From Telluribacter humicola (GTDB taxonomy: Bacteria > Bacteroidota > Bacteroidia > Cytophagales > Spirosomataceae): 64,000 nucleotides of DNA. The translations under genes and the position numbers were made by a program. The stretch is taken from positions 1,178,001 to 1,242,000 of the forward strand of contig NZ_JAFIQT010000001.1 of NCBI RefSeq assembly GCF_017355935.1, read 5' to 3'. Below, in pieces: positions 7,696 to 16,086 of this stretch (position 1 is its first letter; every line of letters begins with the position of its first letter). Under the pieces are notes generated by a model. That model was given only the letters and a program-made list of their open reading frames with translations, searched no databases and was not told where the DNA came from.

Positions 7696-9159
7696 ATGCT
7701 AGGTAAAAAGTTAAGCCAGAATTTCGCCATCAATATTGTATCGATGGTGCTGGGTATCCTTAGTTCTATATTTATAGCCCGTATTGGTGGACCGGCCATT
7801 CTGGGTAACATCAGCCTGGCTATGTCCTTTCAGGTCCTGATCAAGTCCATCTTTACCCATACGGTCAATAGCGCCCACCTCAAGATGTACAGTGACGACA
7901 AAGAGATAGGGCTGAAGAACTTCCTGTTTGTCAACGTATTCTACAACATCATTACGACGCTGCTGGTACTGCTGTTTGTGCTTTGGAACCGGCAGAGCGG
8001 GCAGGGTACCTTTACGGAGTTACAGATCAACCTGATCATCATTTTTATCCTGCAGGACTACCTCCTGACGCCTCTTTACATCTACGTGACCGATCAGTCA
8101 TCGAAGCTCAATATTCTGCGAGCCAACGTGATTGATTTCTCATCCCAGATCCTGATCAATATAGCCAAAATCGTGGCCGTAGTACTGGGCGAATCTGAGA
8201 TAGGCATAGCCTGGTACATTATGGCGGCCTGTGGAGTCAGTGCCGTGTACCCGCTGGTGCAGCTCATCAAGTCCAGATTTGGGGGCTTTTCGCTGGATGT
8301 GTTCAAGAAGTACATCAGGTATTCGCTCAGTATCTCTACCTCAACCATTGCCTACGGCTTTCTGCTGAGCTTTGACAAGGTACTGCTGGGCTTGTATGCC
8401 GTTCCGGCCGAGGCCATTGGGTACTACAACGTAGGTAATAGACTAGGTATACTCCTCATGAGCATCGGGGTGAGTGTGGGGGGAATATTCCTGTCGGTCT
8501 TCTCGCAGAACATCCACGATAAAAACCATGATAAAACGCTGGAACAGCTATCCAACTACGAGCGATACATTTCCATGCTGTTCTTTCCGGCCATACTTTT
8601 CTCTATTCTTTTCGGGCGGGAGATCATTACGCTGGTATTTGGCGAGATATACGTCCGGGCCTATCCGATCCTGATCCTGTCCCTGCTGTTTGCCCTAGTC
8701 AAGACGCTCACGATACCTTACCAGAACTATCTCTTTGCCAACAACCAGTTCAGGACCTTCAACCGGGGCTCCATCATTTTTGCGGCTTCTATCGTAGGGG
8801 GTACACTCCTGCTCGTGTATCTGGACCTGTTCAATGACCTCACTATTTCGGTAGCGCTGGGGTTGTTGCTGGCCTGTCTGGTGGAGCGGTTTGTTTTTGT
8901 GCGGGGAGCCGCCGAGGTAGATCCCCGCGTCCAGTTCATGTTTCATCCGCGTATCCTGCTGGTATTCGGGGCACTGGCCGTGGGTTGGCTTGTAGCCGAG
9001 CCATTCATTGATGCAGACCAACTTTACCTGTCCTATGGTATCAGAGCGGCAGTCTTGCTGGTAGCCCTGCCGCTGGGCTTCCTGACGGGTATCTATACCC
9101 GGGCGGATGTGCAACTGGTAACGGGATTTGTACAGGAGAAGCTCGGAAAAAAGTCGTAG
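7696..9159 (+). CDS. Oligosaccharide flippase (Wzx/RfbX-like)
   Basis: A 487-residue integral membrane protein with about 12-14 hydrophobic helices and the MOP/MATE-like layout of polysaccharide flippases: N-terminal NFAINIVSMVLGILSSIFIARIGGPAI cut by short loops, a charged linker near residue 290, and a second helical half. It should move undecaprenyl-diphosphate-linked repeat units from the cytoplasmic to the periplasmic face of the inner membrane for a Wzx/Wzy-type pathway. It lies 50 bases after the Wzc-like gene and just before a family 2 glycosyltransferase on the same strand. A polymerase partner (EpsG/Wzy-like) is encoded at 16087-17235. Confidence 0.9.
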   Translation: MLGKKLSQNFAINIVSMVLGILSSIFIARIGGPAILGNISLAMSFQVLIKSIFTHTVNSAHLKMYSDDKEIGLKNFLFVNVFYNIITTLLVLLFVLWNRQSGQGTFTELQINLIIIFILQDYLLTPLYIYVTDQSSKLNILRANVIDFSSQILINIAKIVAVVLGESEIGIAWYIMAACGVSAVYPLVQLIKSRFGGFSLDVFKKYIRYSLSISTSTIAYGFLLSFDKVLLGLYAVPAEAIGYYNVGNRLGILLMSIGVSVGGIFLSVFSQNIHDKNHDKTLEQLSNYERYISMLFFPAILFSILFGREIITLVFGEIYVRAYPILILSLLFALVKTLTIPYQNYLFANNQFRTFNRGSIIFAASIVGGTLLLVYLDLFNDLTISVALGLLLACLVERFVFVRGAAEVDPRVQFMFHPRILLVFGALAVGWLVAEPFIDADQLYLSYGIRAAVLLVALPLGFLTGIYTRADVQLVTGFVQEKLGKKS

Positions 9160-9223
9160 TAGTTGTTTATAGAGTATACTAATTGCCTGATTACCACATT
9201 TGCCATACATACACATATACATA

Positions 9224-10102
9224 ATGAAATACAGTATCATCGTTTGTACCTACAACCGAGCCACCTTCCTCAAAGAGACCATTGATTCCATTCTGCTGCA
9301 CCTTACTGACCAAAGTAAGTACGAGCTACTGATTGTTGATAACAACTCCTCTGACACGACGGCTGAAGTAGTCAAACAGTACCTGCACATACCCATCGTT
9401 CGCTACGTATTCGAGAAGAACCAGGGCTTGTCCTGTGCCCGTAATAGGGGTATTAAAGAGGCGCAGTATCCTATCATTGTATTCGTAGATGACGACATTG
9501 ACATTGATCCTAACTACCTGTCTGTGCTGGATAAGCTGTACAGCGACCCATCCGTACAGATTGTAGGCGGCAAAGTACTGCCGTATCAGTCACAAGTACC
9601 GGAATGGCTGCCCAAAAAGTACTACTACCTGGCCAGTGTCTATGATATGGGCGATACCCCGGCTTATGTTCCCAAACTAATGGGAGCCAATCATACATTC
9701 CGCAAAACCGTAGCAGATAAAGTAGGGGAGTATAATGTAAAGATTGGTCCGCTGGGCGATTTCAAACTTGGTGGTGATGAGAATGATTTTCTGCTGAGAG
9801 CCCAGAACAAGGGGTACCGCCTTTTCTATCATCCTGACCTGATCGTCTACCACAAGATCCAGAACCGGTTTAACCGGGAGTTTATCATGAAGTACTCCTA
9901 CAACATAGGGGCGACAGAGGCCAACATTGATTATACCAACCGTAAACCCCTGATGGCCCTGAAGTCTTTAAAGTACATGGTGGACCGAATAGCGGAAGCA
10001 ATAGGCCTTTCACCCAACGGAAGTACCGAAATCGTAAAAGAGATCCGGAAACAACACAAGCAGGGGTACCTTGACTTCGTCCGGAATACAGTAGGTAAAT
10101 AA
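9224..10102 (+). CDS. Family 2 glycosyltransferase (copy 1)
   Basis: A 292-residue cytoplasmic GT-A glycosyltransferase. The ATG at 9224 is chosen because MKYSIIVCTYNRATFLKETI is the canonical GT2 start; an upstream TTG would add eight unlikely residues. Motifs: nucleotide-binding IIVCTYNR, LLIVDNNSSD, the acidic metal-binding VFVDDDIDID near residue 94, and the acceptor-site GGDENDFLLRA. It should add one sugar to the growing lipid-linked repeat unit; donor and acceptor cannot be predicted. It is clearly paralogous to the minus-strand protein at 13711-14583 over most of its length. The stop lies 12 bases from that of the convergent sugar transferase gene with no visible terminator hairpin. 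Confidence 0.92.
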   Translation: MKYSIIVCTYNRATFLKETIDSILLHLTDQSKYELLIVDNNSSDTTAEVVKQYLHIPIVRYVFEKNQGLSCARNRGIKEAQYPIIVFVDDDIDIDPNYLSVLDKLYSDPSVQIVGGKVLPYQSQVPEWLPKKYYYLASVYDMGDTPAYVPKLMGANHTFRKTVADKVGEYNVKIGPLGDFKLGGDENDFLLRAQNKGYRLFYHPDLIVYHKIQNRFNREFIMKYSYNIGATEANIDYTNRKPLMALKSLKYMVDRIAEAIGLSPNGSTEIVKEIRKQHKQGYLDFVRNTVGK

Positions 10103-10114
10103 AGTAGTGTCGGA

Positions 10115-11509
10115 TCAATAGGCGTTCTTTTCTCCTTTGATCACATTGTAGGCGGTCAGGAATATGATCTCCAGGTCCAGCACGATGCTCCAGTGCTCAA
10201 GGTACCACAGGTCATACTCGACTCTCTTTTTGATATGGCTCAGTTCGGTTATTTCGCCCCGGTAGCCGTTGATCTGAGCCCAGCCGGTTATACCTGGCTT
10301 CAGGTAGTGGCGGATCATGTACTGATCCTCCATGGCCTGAAAATCATCGTTGTGCTTAAGCATGTGGGGGCGGGGGCCTACTATACTCATATCACCCCGC
10401 AGTACGTTATAAAACTGTGGAAACTCATCAAGGCTCGTCTTCCGGATTATGCGGCCGATGCGGGTGACTCGTTTGTCATTCTTGGTGGCCTGTACGGCTT
10501 CCATCTCTTTGTTGATGGTCATACTCCTGAACTTGTAGCACCAGAAGGGCTTGTTGTCCTTACCGCTGCGAAGCTGGGAGAAGAATATAGGCCCTGGCGA
10601 CTCGAGGTAGATCAGAATACTCAGGATAGGTATCAGCCAGGAAAGAATGAATACCATCACAAAGAGGCTGAACAGGATATCGAATACGCGCTTAATAAAC
10701 TGGTTGACGGCAGACTGCAGAGGCTCGTTGCGAAGCGTCAGGATCGGCAGATCGTTGTTGATGATATCTACCTGCACGGGCCGGTCGATGATATTCCTGA
10801 GATCAGGTACTACCCTGAACCGGATCAGGGCTTTGTCCGCCTGATCCATGATACGGTACACCCGGGCGTTGTCCTCGGGCATAATGGTGGTATAAATTTC
10901 GGTTATGTTTTGCTCGCTGGTGAGCCTCATTACATCATCAAGGCCCTTAAAAACCGGGTAGGCAGGTACATCATTTTTTAAGTCTCTGTCGTCTACAAAG
11001 CCGACTATTTTAATGTTGAATTCTTCCTTCTCAATGTAGTTTGCTAGTTTTTTAGACACCGCGTTGTACCCCAGTATCAGAATTCTCCTCTTGGAATGAA
11101 TCGCCTGCTTGACCCATTCGCGAATACCCAAGTAGAGAAGACGATTGATCACCAGGGCAATGACGAAAAGGATAGAACTGAGATAGACCAGACTGGAAGA
11201 CAAAGGTACCCGGCGTGGCAGGTACAAGTAGAAGAGGATCAGCAGCAGAAAGACCAGGACCGTCTTAACGGTCTTTCTGAGAAAGCCTTTGAAGTTTACT
11301 ATAGCATCCGTAAAGTACATGCCCCCCAATAGGCTCAGGATAATCCAGAACCAGTTGATGACGCCCCAGTATTGATAGTACCGGTAAAATAGAGCTGATT
11401 CTGCATTTTCTTTGAATATGCTCTGAGATATAATATAGCCAACATTTAAAGCGATCAGATCTAATAAAATAAAGAATATCTGTAGAAATCGCTTGTATGA
11501 GGTATTCAT
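10115..11509 (-). CDS. Undecaprenyl-phosphate sugar-1-phosphate transferase (WcaJ/WbaP type)
   Basis: About 464 residues from the ATG at 11509; a TTG at 11542 would add eleven residues that do not look like a membrane-protein start. N-terminal half: four or five membrane helices, then a CoA-binding-like Rossmann domain (RRILILGYNAVSKKL, FVDDRD). C-terminal half: the bacterial sugar transferase catalytic domain with KRVFDILFSLFV, ESPGPIFFSQLRSG, YKFRSM, LDEFPQFYNVLRGDMS and VGPRPH. This enzyme starts repeat-unit synthesis by loading a hexose-1-phosphate onto undecaprenyl phosphate in the inner membrane. It faces the first glycosyltransferase gene tail to tail. Confidence 0.95.
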   Translation of the reverse strand: MNTSYKRFLQIFFILLDLIALNVGYIISQSIFKENAESALFYRYYQYWGVINWFWIILSLLGGMYFTDAIVNFKGFLRKTVKTVLVFLLLILFYLYLPRRVPLSSSLVYLSSILFVIALVINRLLYLGIREWVKQAIHSKRRILILGYNAVSKKLANYIEKEEFNIKIVGFVDDRDLKNDVPAYPVFKGLDDVMRLTSEQNITEIYTTIMPEDNARVYRIMDQADKALIRFRVVPDLRNIIDRPVQVDIINNDLPILTLRNEPLQSAVNQFIKRVFDILFSLFVMVFILSWLIPILSILIYLESPGPIFFSQLRSGKDNKPFWCYKFRSMTINKEMEAVQATKNDKRVTRIGRIIRKTSLDEFPQFYNVLRGDMSIVGPRPHMLKHNDDFQAMEDQYMIRHYLKPGITGWAQINGYRGEITELSHIKKRVEYDLWYLEHWSIVLDLEIIFLTAYNVIKGEKNAY

Positions 11510-11784
11510 AGAAATGGATTGTAGTGGGTGTTCAGTAGTCAATATAGTTACTTACTGAACTGTATACTAAATACTATCTTAATAATATTTTCACGGTCAA
11601 ACATATATAGCTTATAACCGTTAGTGACTTTGTTCCAGGGATTAGACTGTTTTTTAAAACGTTAACTTCTCCTGGTTTTGTTGGGCCGTATCAGGTAATT
11701 AACTGATAAGCTGGTAGTATTGAAATAATTTTAAATTAACCTGACGCGTTACTTTTTTGTTGAATATTTTGATAATATAACCCC

Positions 11785-12510
11785 ATGAAACCGGCACCCT
11801 TACCCGACAATGAGCAGGAACGTCTGAAGGCGTTACAGCAGTATGATATACTCGATACCCTGCCCGAAGATGTATATGATGACATCACCCGTATCGCTTC
11901 GGAGATTTGCGGTACTCCTTACTCGCTGCTCACCCTGGTTGACAAAGACCGCCAGTGGTTTAAGGCCAAGCAGGGCATGGATGTAACCGAAACACCGCGC
12001 ATACACTTTTGTGCTTATGCAATTATCGATCCAAATAATACGCTGGTAGTACCTGATGCCCGATATGATGAGCGTTTTCATGATAATCCGCTGGTGACAG
12101 GCGAGCCGCATCTTGTTTTTTACGCCGGAGTCCCCCTTACCGATAAGGATGGCTATGCCCTTGGTACCCTCTGTGTGCTGGACAACCGGCCGCGGGAGCT
12201 GTCAGAGCAAAAGCTGACGGCTCTGAAGGCACTGGCTAAGCTGATCAGTGTCCACTTTGAGCTGCGGAAGACAAAACGTGAACTCCAGAATACGCTTGAT
12301 CGGCTCCAGAACTTAGGTAGTGGATTAGCTATCGACGAAAAAGATCTGCAGCAGCTACGAACGCTGATTGACCCTATGCTGACTGAGGTAGAAGCCCTGG
12401 TAGATGCCAATCCCCGCCCGGACCAGTTACCCCGGTTAGAGCATCTGCAGAAGGTAGCCCAGTCGCTTAAAACGGCGATTGAAGGTACCCCTCCCTCTCC
12501 CTCGGAGTAG
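11785..12510 (+). CDS. GAF-domain protein (copy 1)
   Basis: A 241-residue soluble protein. Residues about 1-25 form a conserved lead (PLPDNEQERLKALQQYDILD), about 28-165 are a GAF domain (YDDITRIASEICGTPYS, FCAYAII, DERFHDNPLVTGEP, LGTLCVLD), and the remainder is a helical, probably coiled-coil tail. There is no kinase, cyclase, HD or DNA-binding output domain, so it probably signals by protein contact. GAF domains bind small ligands or cyclic nucleotides, but the ligand cannot be predicted. It lies inside the exopolysaccharide locus and has a paralogue at 17478-18161 in the same locus; a role in controlling polysaccharide synthesis is inference. Confidence 0.88.
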   Translation: MKPAPLPDNEQERLKALQQYDILDTLPEDVYDDITRIASEICGTPYSLLTLVDKDRQWFKAKQGMDVTETPRIHFCAYAIIDPNNTLVVPDARYDERFHDNPLVTGEPHLVFYAGVPLTDKDGYALGTLCVLDNRPRELSEQKLTALKALAKLISVHFELRKTKRELQNTLDRLQNLGSGLAIDEKDLQQLRTLIDPMLTEVEALVDANPRPDQLPRLEHLQKVAQSLKTAIEGTPPSPSE

Positions 12511-12536
12511 TCATTATTCATTCCGCGGCCGATACA

Positions 12537-13625
12537 TCACCGGGATAGTACCGTCCGGTACGCTTCAAGCGTTTGCTGGGCAGCATGTTGCCAGGTATAG
12601 TTGGTAAGTATATATTCTTTGAGCTGGGGGTGAATAGGCTCCCGCCACGCCCTGAGTACCGCCTCCCGTATTGACTCCACACTGTCAGGCTCGCAGTAGT
12701 AGGCCATATCACCAAAGTACTCTTCGGTGTCACCTTTGCGGGTAATTACCAGATTACAGTCCAGTACCCCGGCTTCCAGTGAGCTAAGGCCGGTGGTCTC
12801 AAACCAGCTCGGCAGTACGTGCACCCGGGCGGCTTTGTACAGCGTAGCCAGGTTGTGGTGGTTGATATGATCTATAAACTGCACGTTCCCGGCGGCGGCA
12901 GCCAGCTCTTTACACTGTTGATAGTAGGCCAGGTGGTTGGGAGAGGGCTTCCCGATGATGGTGAGCTTCAGATCCGTCCCCTGCAGCGCTTTGATGAGGT
13001 TGAGCTGATTTTTGCGGCCTTCGATCCGGCCTACGCATAAGACGTGGTCCTGGTAGTTGGGGTCAGGCTGGATGCTGTTGTTAAATAGCGCGGGATCAAT
13101 GGCATTGACTACTTTCTGGTAGCGCTGGTTGATGCCGTAGATATTGACAAAGCGCTGGTACTCGCTATGGGAGTTGGGCAGGAGCATGGCCGACTGCTTC
13201 GCCAGGTAATGGATAGACTGACGCTGTCCGTGACGAATGTAATACGATGACTTGATCTTATCCCCGTTCTTGACGCTGCGGGCCAGGGTTTTGATGTACT
13301 CGATCTGGTCTCGGTCAAAGACGCTGTTCATCACCTTCAGCAAGCCCGTCCGGTTGTTCTTCTCGTATTCGTAGTAGTCCACAAAAATCGTAGAAATAAC
13401 ATAGGGTACCTTCGTTTGCTGCACGTGCGGAAGGATATCGTCGGGACGGATAATATTAAAGAAATGCAGGATATCGTAGCTGTCGTAGGCCAGGCTGTCG
13501 TTGCTGAGCTTGATATCTACGGTTACTCCCAGTTCCCTGAGGTACTTAGCCGTCATTTCGATCTGGGTCGTGTCTCCACCCGGTGAACTGAACAGCGTAC
13601 TTCTGGCAATCATCAAAATTTTCAT
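12537..13625 (-). CDS. Family 4 glycosyltransferase
   Basis: A 362-residue GT-B glycosyltransferase. The N-terminus MKILMIARSTLFSSPGGDT is typical of GT4 acceptor domains; the C-terminal donor domain has VLCVGRIEGRKNQLNLIKAL, the LTIIGKPSPNH strand and the ExxGLSSLEAGVLDC segment (FETTGLSSLEAG) that binds the nucleotide sugar. It acts in the cytoplasm on the lipid-linked repeat unit; sugar specificity is unknown. It follows the minus-strand GT2 gene (13711-14583) by about 85 bases, with a hairpin at 13673-13707 between them, so the two may form one minus-strand operon. Confidence 0.92.
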   Translation of the reverse strand: MKILMIARSTLFSSPGGDTTQIEMTAKYLRELGVTVDIKLSNDSLAYDSYDILHFFNIIRPDDILPHVQQTKVPYVISTIFVDYYEYEKNNRTGLLKVMNSVFDRDQIEYIKTLARSVKNGDKIKSSYYIRHGQRQSIHYLAKQSAMLLPNSHSEYQRFVNIYGINQRYQKVVNAIDPALFNNSIQPDPNYQDHVLCVGRIEGRKNQLNLIKALQGTDLKLTIIGKPSPNHLAYYQQCKELAAAAGNVQFIDHINHHNLATLYKAARVHVLPSWFETTGLSSLEAGVLDCNLVITRKGDTEEYFGDMAYYCEPDSVESIREAVLRAWREPIHPQLKEYILTNYTWQHAAQQTLEAYRTVLSR

Positions 13626-13672
13626 ACGGACATTATGGATGTTACTGAATTAGTAGGAACTAGCTAGCTATC

Positions 13673-13707
13673 GGTACCTACTACTGGTACCTGAGTAGTA
13701 CAGTACC
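13673..13707. other. Imperfect hairpin between two glycosyltransferase genes
   Basis: GGTAC and TACTACT on the left pair with AGTAGTA and GTACC on the right around a small loop, with a short bulge. It lies just after the stop of the minus-strand GT2 gene and could be a weak terminator or an RNA processing/stability site. No T-run follows on the minus strand. Confidence 0.4.
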
Positions 13708-13710
13708 TGA

Positions 13711-14583
13711 CTACGATGAGCCCTGCAGGTAGCCCAGTGAGTACTGCTGGTTGATTTTGAAATAGGTACGTTGTTTGGGGGCAGAGGTGTAGGAGCCATA
13801 TACCAGGTAAAGGAAGATCATCACAAAAGCCTTGATGATCTTGATCGCAAATTTAGGTTTGCTCTGCTGCAGATCTATAATCCGCTCGGACCGCCCCAAC
13901 TGCTTAGAGTAGCTGTACACATACTCCTCGTTGAGCTTGTTGTTGATCTTGTGGTACACGATCAGACCCGGATCGTACCAGATGTCGTAGCCCAGGCTAC
14001 TGGCTCGGTTGAGGTAATCCACTTCCTCTCCACCCGCCAGTGAGTTGCCCTTGCGGCCCAGCTCAGGATTGTACCAGCCTATCTTTATAGCAGCCTCCCT
14101 CCGCATGGCATAGTTGGCTCCCATCAGCTTGGCAGTTGTCTTTTTCTGATCACCCAGGTCAAAGAGGCTTACCAGGTAGTAGTACTGCAGGGGAAGCCAG
14201 TGGGGAACATCCACCTGGAAGGGCAGAACTTTTCCTCCGGCAATATGGATAGATGGATCACCGAACAGCTGGTTGCAGCGGTCCAGGTAGCCGGGATGAA
14301 TACCAATGTCATCATCCAGAAACACCAGTACGTCGTTGCTGGCCTCCCTGATTCCCCGGTTGCGGGCGTGCGAGAGGCCCTGATTCAGCTCTTTGTAGTA
14401 CTTTAGAACAGGCAGATGCATAAACTGCTCTACGACCTCCTGCGTATGGTCACTGGAATTGTTATCTACGATCAATATCTCATAAGGGTAGCGGTTTCCA
14501 AAGCTTTCCCAGATAGATTCAATGGTCTCTTTGAGATAGGAGGCTCGGTTGTAGGTACAAATTATAAGACTATACGTAGGCAT
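13711..14583 (-). CDS. Family 2 glycosyltransferase (copy 2)
   Basis: A 290-residue GT-A glycosyltransferase. It shares the full motif set with copy 1: YSLIICTYNRASYLKETIES, ILIVDNNSSD, VFLDDDIGIHPGY as the metal/nucleotide-binding DDD, VPHWLPLQYYYLVS and GGEEVDYLNRA. The two proteins are recognisably paralogous along nearly all their length and probably add different sugars in the same repeat unit (inference). It starts at the ATG at 14583. The 417-base gap upstream carries a long hairpin (14788-14826) and otherwise no supported gene. Confidence 0.92.
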   Translation of the reverse strand: MPTYSLIICTYNRASYLKETIESIWESFGNRYPYEILIVDNNSSDHTQEVVEQFMHLPVLKYYKELNQGLSHARNRGIREASNDVLVFLDDDIGIHPGYLDRCNQLFGDPSIHIAGGKVLPFQVDVPHWLPLQYYYLVSLFDLGDQKKTTAKLMGANYAMRREAAIKIGWYNPELGRKGNSLAGGEEVDYLNRASSLGYDIWYDPGLIVYHKINNKLNEEYVYSYSKQLGRSERIIDLQQSKPKFAIKIIKAFVMIFLYLVYGSYTSAPKQRTYFKINQQYSLGYLQGSS

Positions 14584-14787
14584 GTCGACAGGTTAGGCAT
14601 GTAAATAAATACAATTCCGGTTGAATCAGAATTGTTCAAAGCCTCTTTTCTCTAAGCTTCTACTGTCATCATTAGAGTATTATTAAAAAGGGCTAAGGCA
14701 GCTACTATGGTCTGATTTTTGCTTGTATTTAAGCAGAGAAAATAGGTATCTACAGCCTTTTCTGTCGATACTGCTCACTTCTGATAG

Positions 14788-14826
14788 CTGAATATAAAGC
14801 TTGTTGGTAACAAGCCTTATATTCAG
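14788..14826. other. Long hairpin in the 417-base gap 14584-15000
   Basis: An 18-bp stem with one mismatch and a 3-base loop: CTGAATATAAaGCTTGTT pairs with AACAAGCcTTATATTCAG. It lies about 200 bases upstream of both the minus-strand GT2 gene and the plus-strand GH16 gene. No T-run flanks it, so it is not a typical terminator. The rest of the gap contains only a doubtful 64-codon minus-strand frame. Confidence 0.55.
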
Positions 14827-15000
14827 TTCGCTCACACACACGACGCCCCTTTCTATTGCTGCCCGGGGAGCACTCATGCATACTACGTTCTTTTTTGAAA
14901 GTAACCTAATGGTACAATAGGTTACCGTTTACTAAGTGCTTCTGTTACTTACCATATGATTTAACTAAGATTACTTTTTATTTTCTAAACGCTTCCCCGT

Positions 15001-16011
15001 ATGAACAAGATGCTACTTAATACAAAAGTTTCAAAGTTGTGGCTGGCCGCCCTGGTTTTGACCGGTGGCTGTCAGAGTCTGACTGAGCCTGTAATAGACA
15101 CGACCAATTCGGCCGTTGAGTCGCTGCGCTTATCCAAGCGTGTCCTTGGGAAGGCTATGCGAACGGCTTCGGTACCTAGTACCCTAAATTATGATCTGGA
15201 TGAGAGTACCCTGCTCACTACGGGTTGGCGCAAAGCTTTTGAGGATGACTTTGATGTGACGCCGGCCAGTACCAACTCGAAGTGGGATGTATGGGTAGGG
15301 GGCGCCTTCAATAATGAGATGCAGATGTATACAGCGGATACTGAGAACCTGAGCGTAGCGGCAGATCCCGATAAGGCCGGTAATAACCTGCTGGTGATCA
15401 AAGCCGTCAAAGAAAAAGTGACCGGGCCTAAGTACCGCCAGGATGTGGATGCCACCCCGACTAACTTTGACTTTACCTCCGCTCGTATAGAGTCTAAGTC
15501 TCTGTTTACGCCTACCCGCACCGAAGGACAGGTACGGATGTCAGCCCGTATCAAATTAGCTACCGGCTACGGCATGTGGCCGGCCTTCTGGGCGTACGGC
15601 GACAAGTGGCCTACTAACGGTGAAATAGACATACTGGAAGCCCGCGGTCATAAACCTAACGACTACCAGACCAACTACTTCTTTGGCCGTAAAGCTGACC
15701 AGAACCTGGTGATGGATCAGGAAACCTACCTGACTACTTCGACCAGCCTGACCGATGGCTGGCACGTGTACGAAGTCATCTGGACCAAGGATGCGCTTAC
15801 GTTCATGCTGGACGGAGAGGTCGTTGATGTAAAATCCGGCGGTTATGTACCTAATCTATTCGGCAAACTCGAGAAGGTCACGCTCAACCTGGCCGTGGGT
15901 GGAAATTTCTTCTGGGAAGAGGGCACCATACCCACCGCCGATCAGATCAACATCGGTGAAACGGATGGCGTAATGCAGGTAGACTGGGTGAAGGTATTTT
16001 TGAAGAAGTAA
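15001..16011 (+). CDS. Glycoside hydrolase family 16 lipoprotein
   Basis: A 336-residue exported lipoprotein (lipobox LTGGC, Cys24) with a GH16 catalytic domain from about residue 75 to the end. The catalytic motif is intact: Glu208 (nucleophile), Asp210 and Glu213 (acid/base) in NGEIDILEARG. Other family marks are WPAFWAYGDKWP before it and WHVYEVIWTKDALTFMLDG after it. GH16 enzymes cleave beta-1,3 or beta-1,4 glucans and galactans at the cell surface. Placed inside an exopolysaccharide locus, it may trim or remodel the cell's own polymer, or degrade a foreign one; the substrate is not predictable. It ends at a very strong terminator. Confidence 0.93.
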   Translation: MNKMLLNTKVSKLWLAALVLTGGCQSLTEPVIDTTNSAVESLRLSKRVLGKAMRTASVPSTLNYDLDESTLLTTGWRKAFEDDFDVTPASTNSKWDVWVGGAFNNEMQMYTADTENLSVAADPDKAGNNLLVIKAVKEKVTGPKYRQDVDATPTNFDFTSARIESKSLFTPTRTEGQVRMSARIKLATGYGMWPAFWAYGDKWPTNGEIDILEARGHKPNDYQTNYFFGRKADQNLVMDQETYLTTSTSLTDGWHVYEVIWTKDALTFMLDGEVVDVKSGGYVPNLFGKLEKVTLNLAVGGNFFWEEGTIPTADQINIGETDGVMQVDWVKVFLKK

Positions 16012-16020
16012 GAGATCCGA

Positions 16021-16075
16021 ACTATGTATAAAAGAAGAAGACGACCTACGGGCGTCTTCTTCTTTTATACATAGT
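16021..16075. terminator. Bidirectional terminator, 23-bp stem
   Basis: A perfect 23-bp stem (16021-16043 with 16053-16075) whose arms carry A-runs and T-runs, around a 9-base loop. It separates the convergent GH16 and EpsG-like genes and should stop transcription in both directions. Confidence 0.9.
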
Positions 16076-16086
16076 AAGCTATCTGT

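Noticed and set aside
14683-14877. 64-codon minus-strand open frame upstream of the second GT2 gene
   Set aside because: It runs through the long hairpin at 14788-14826, which dictates its codons; no family similarity is seen.
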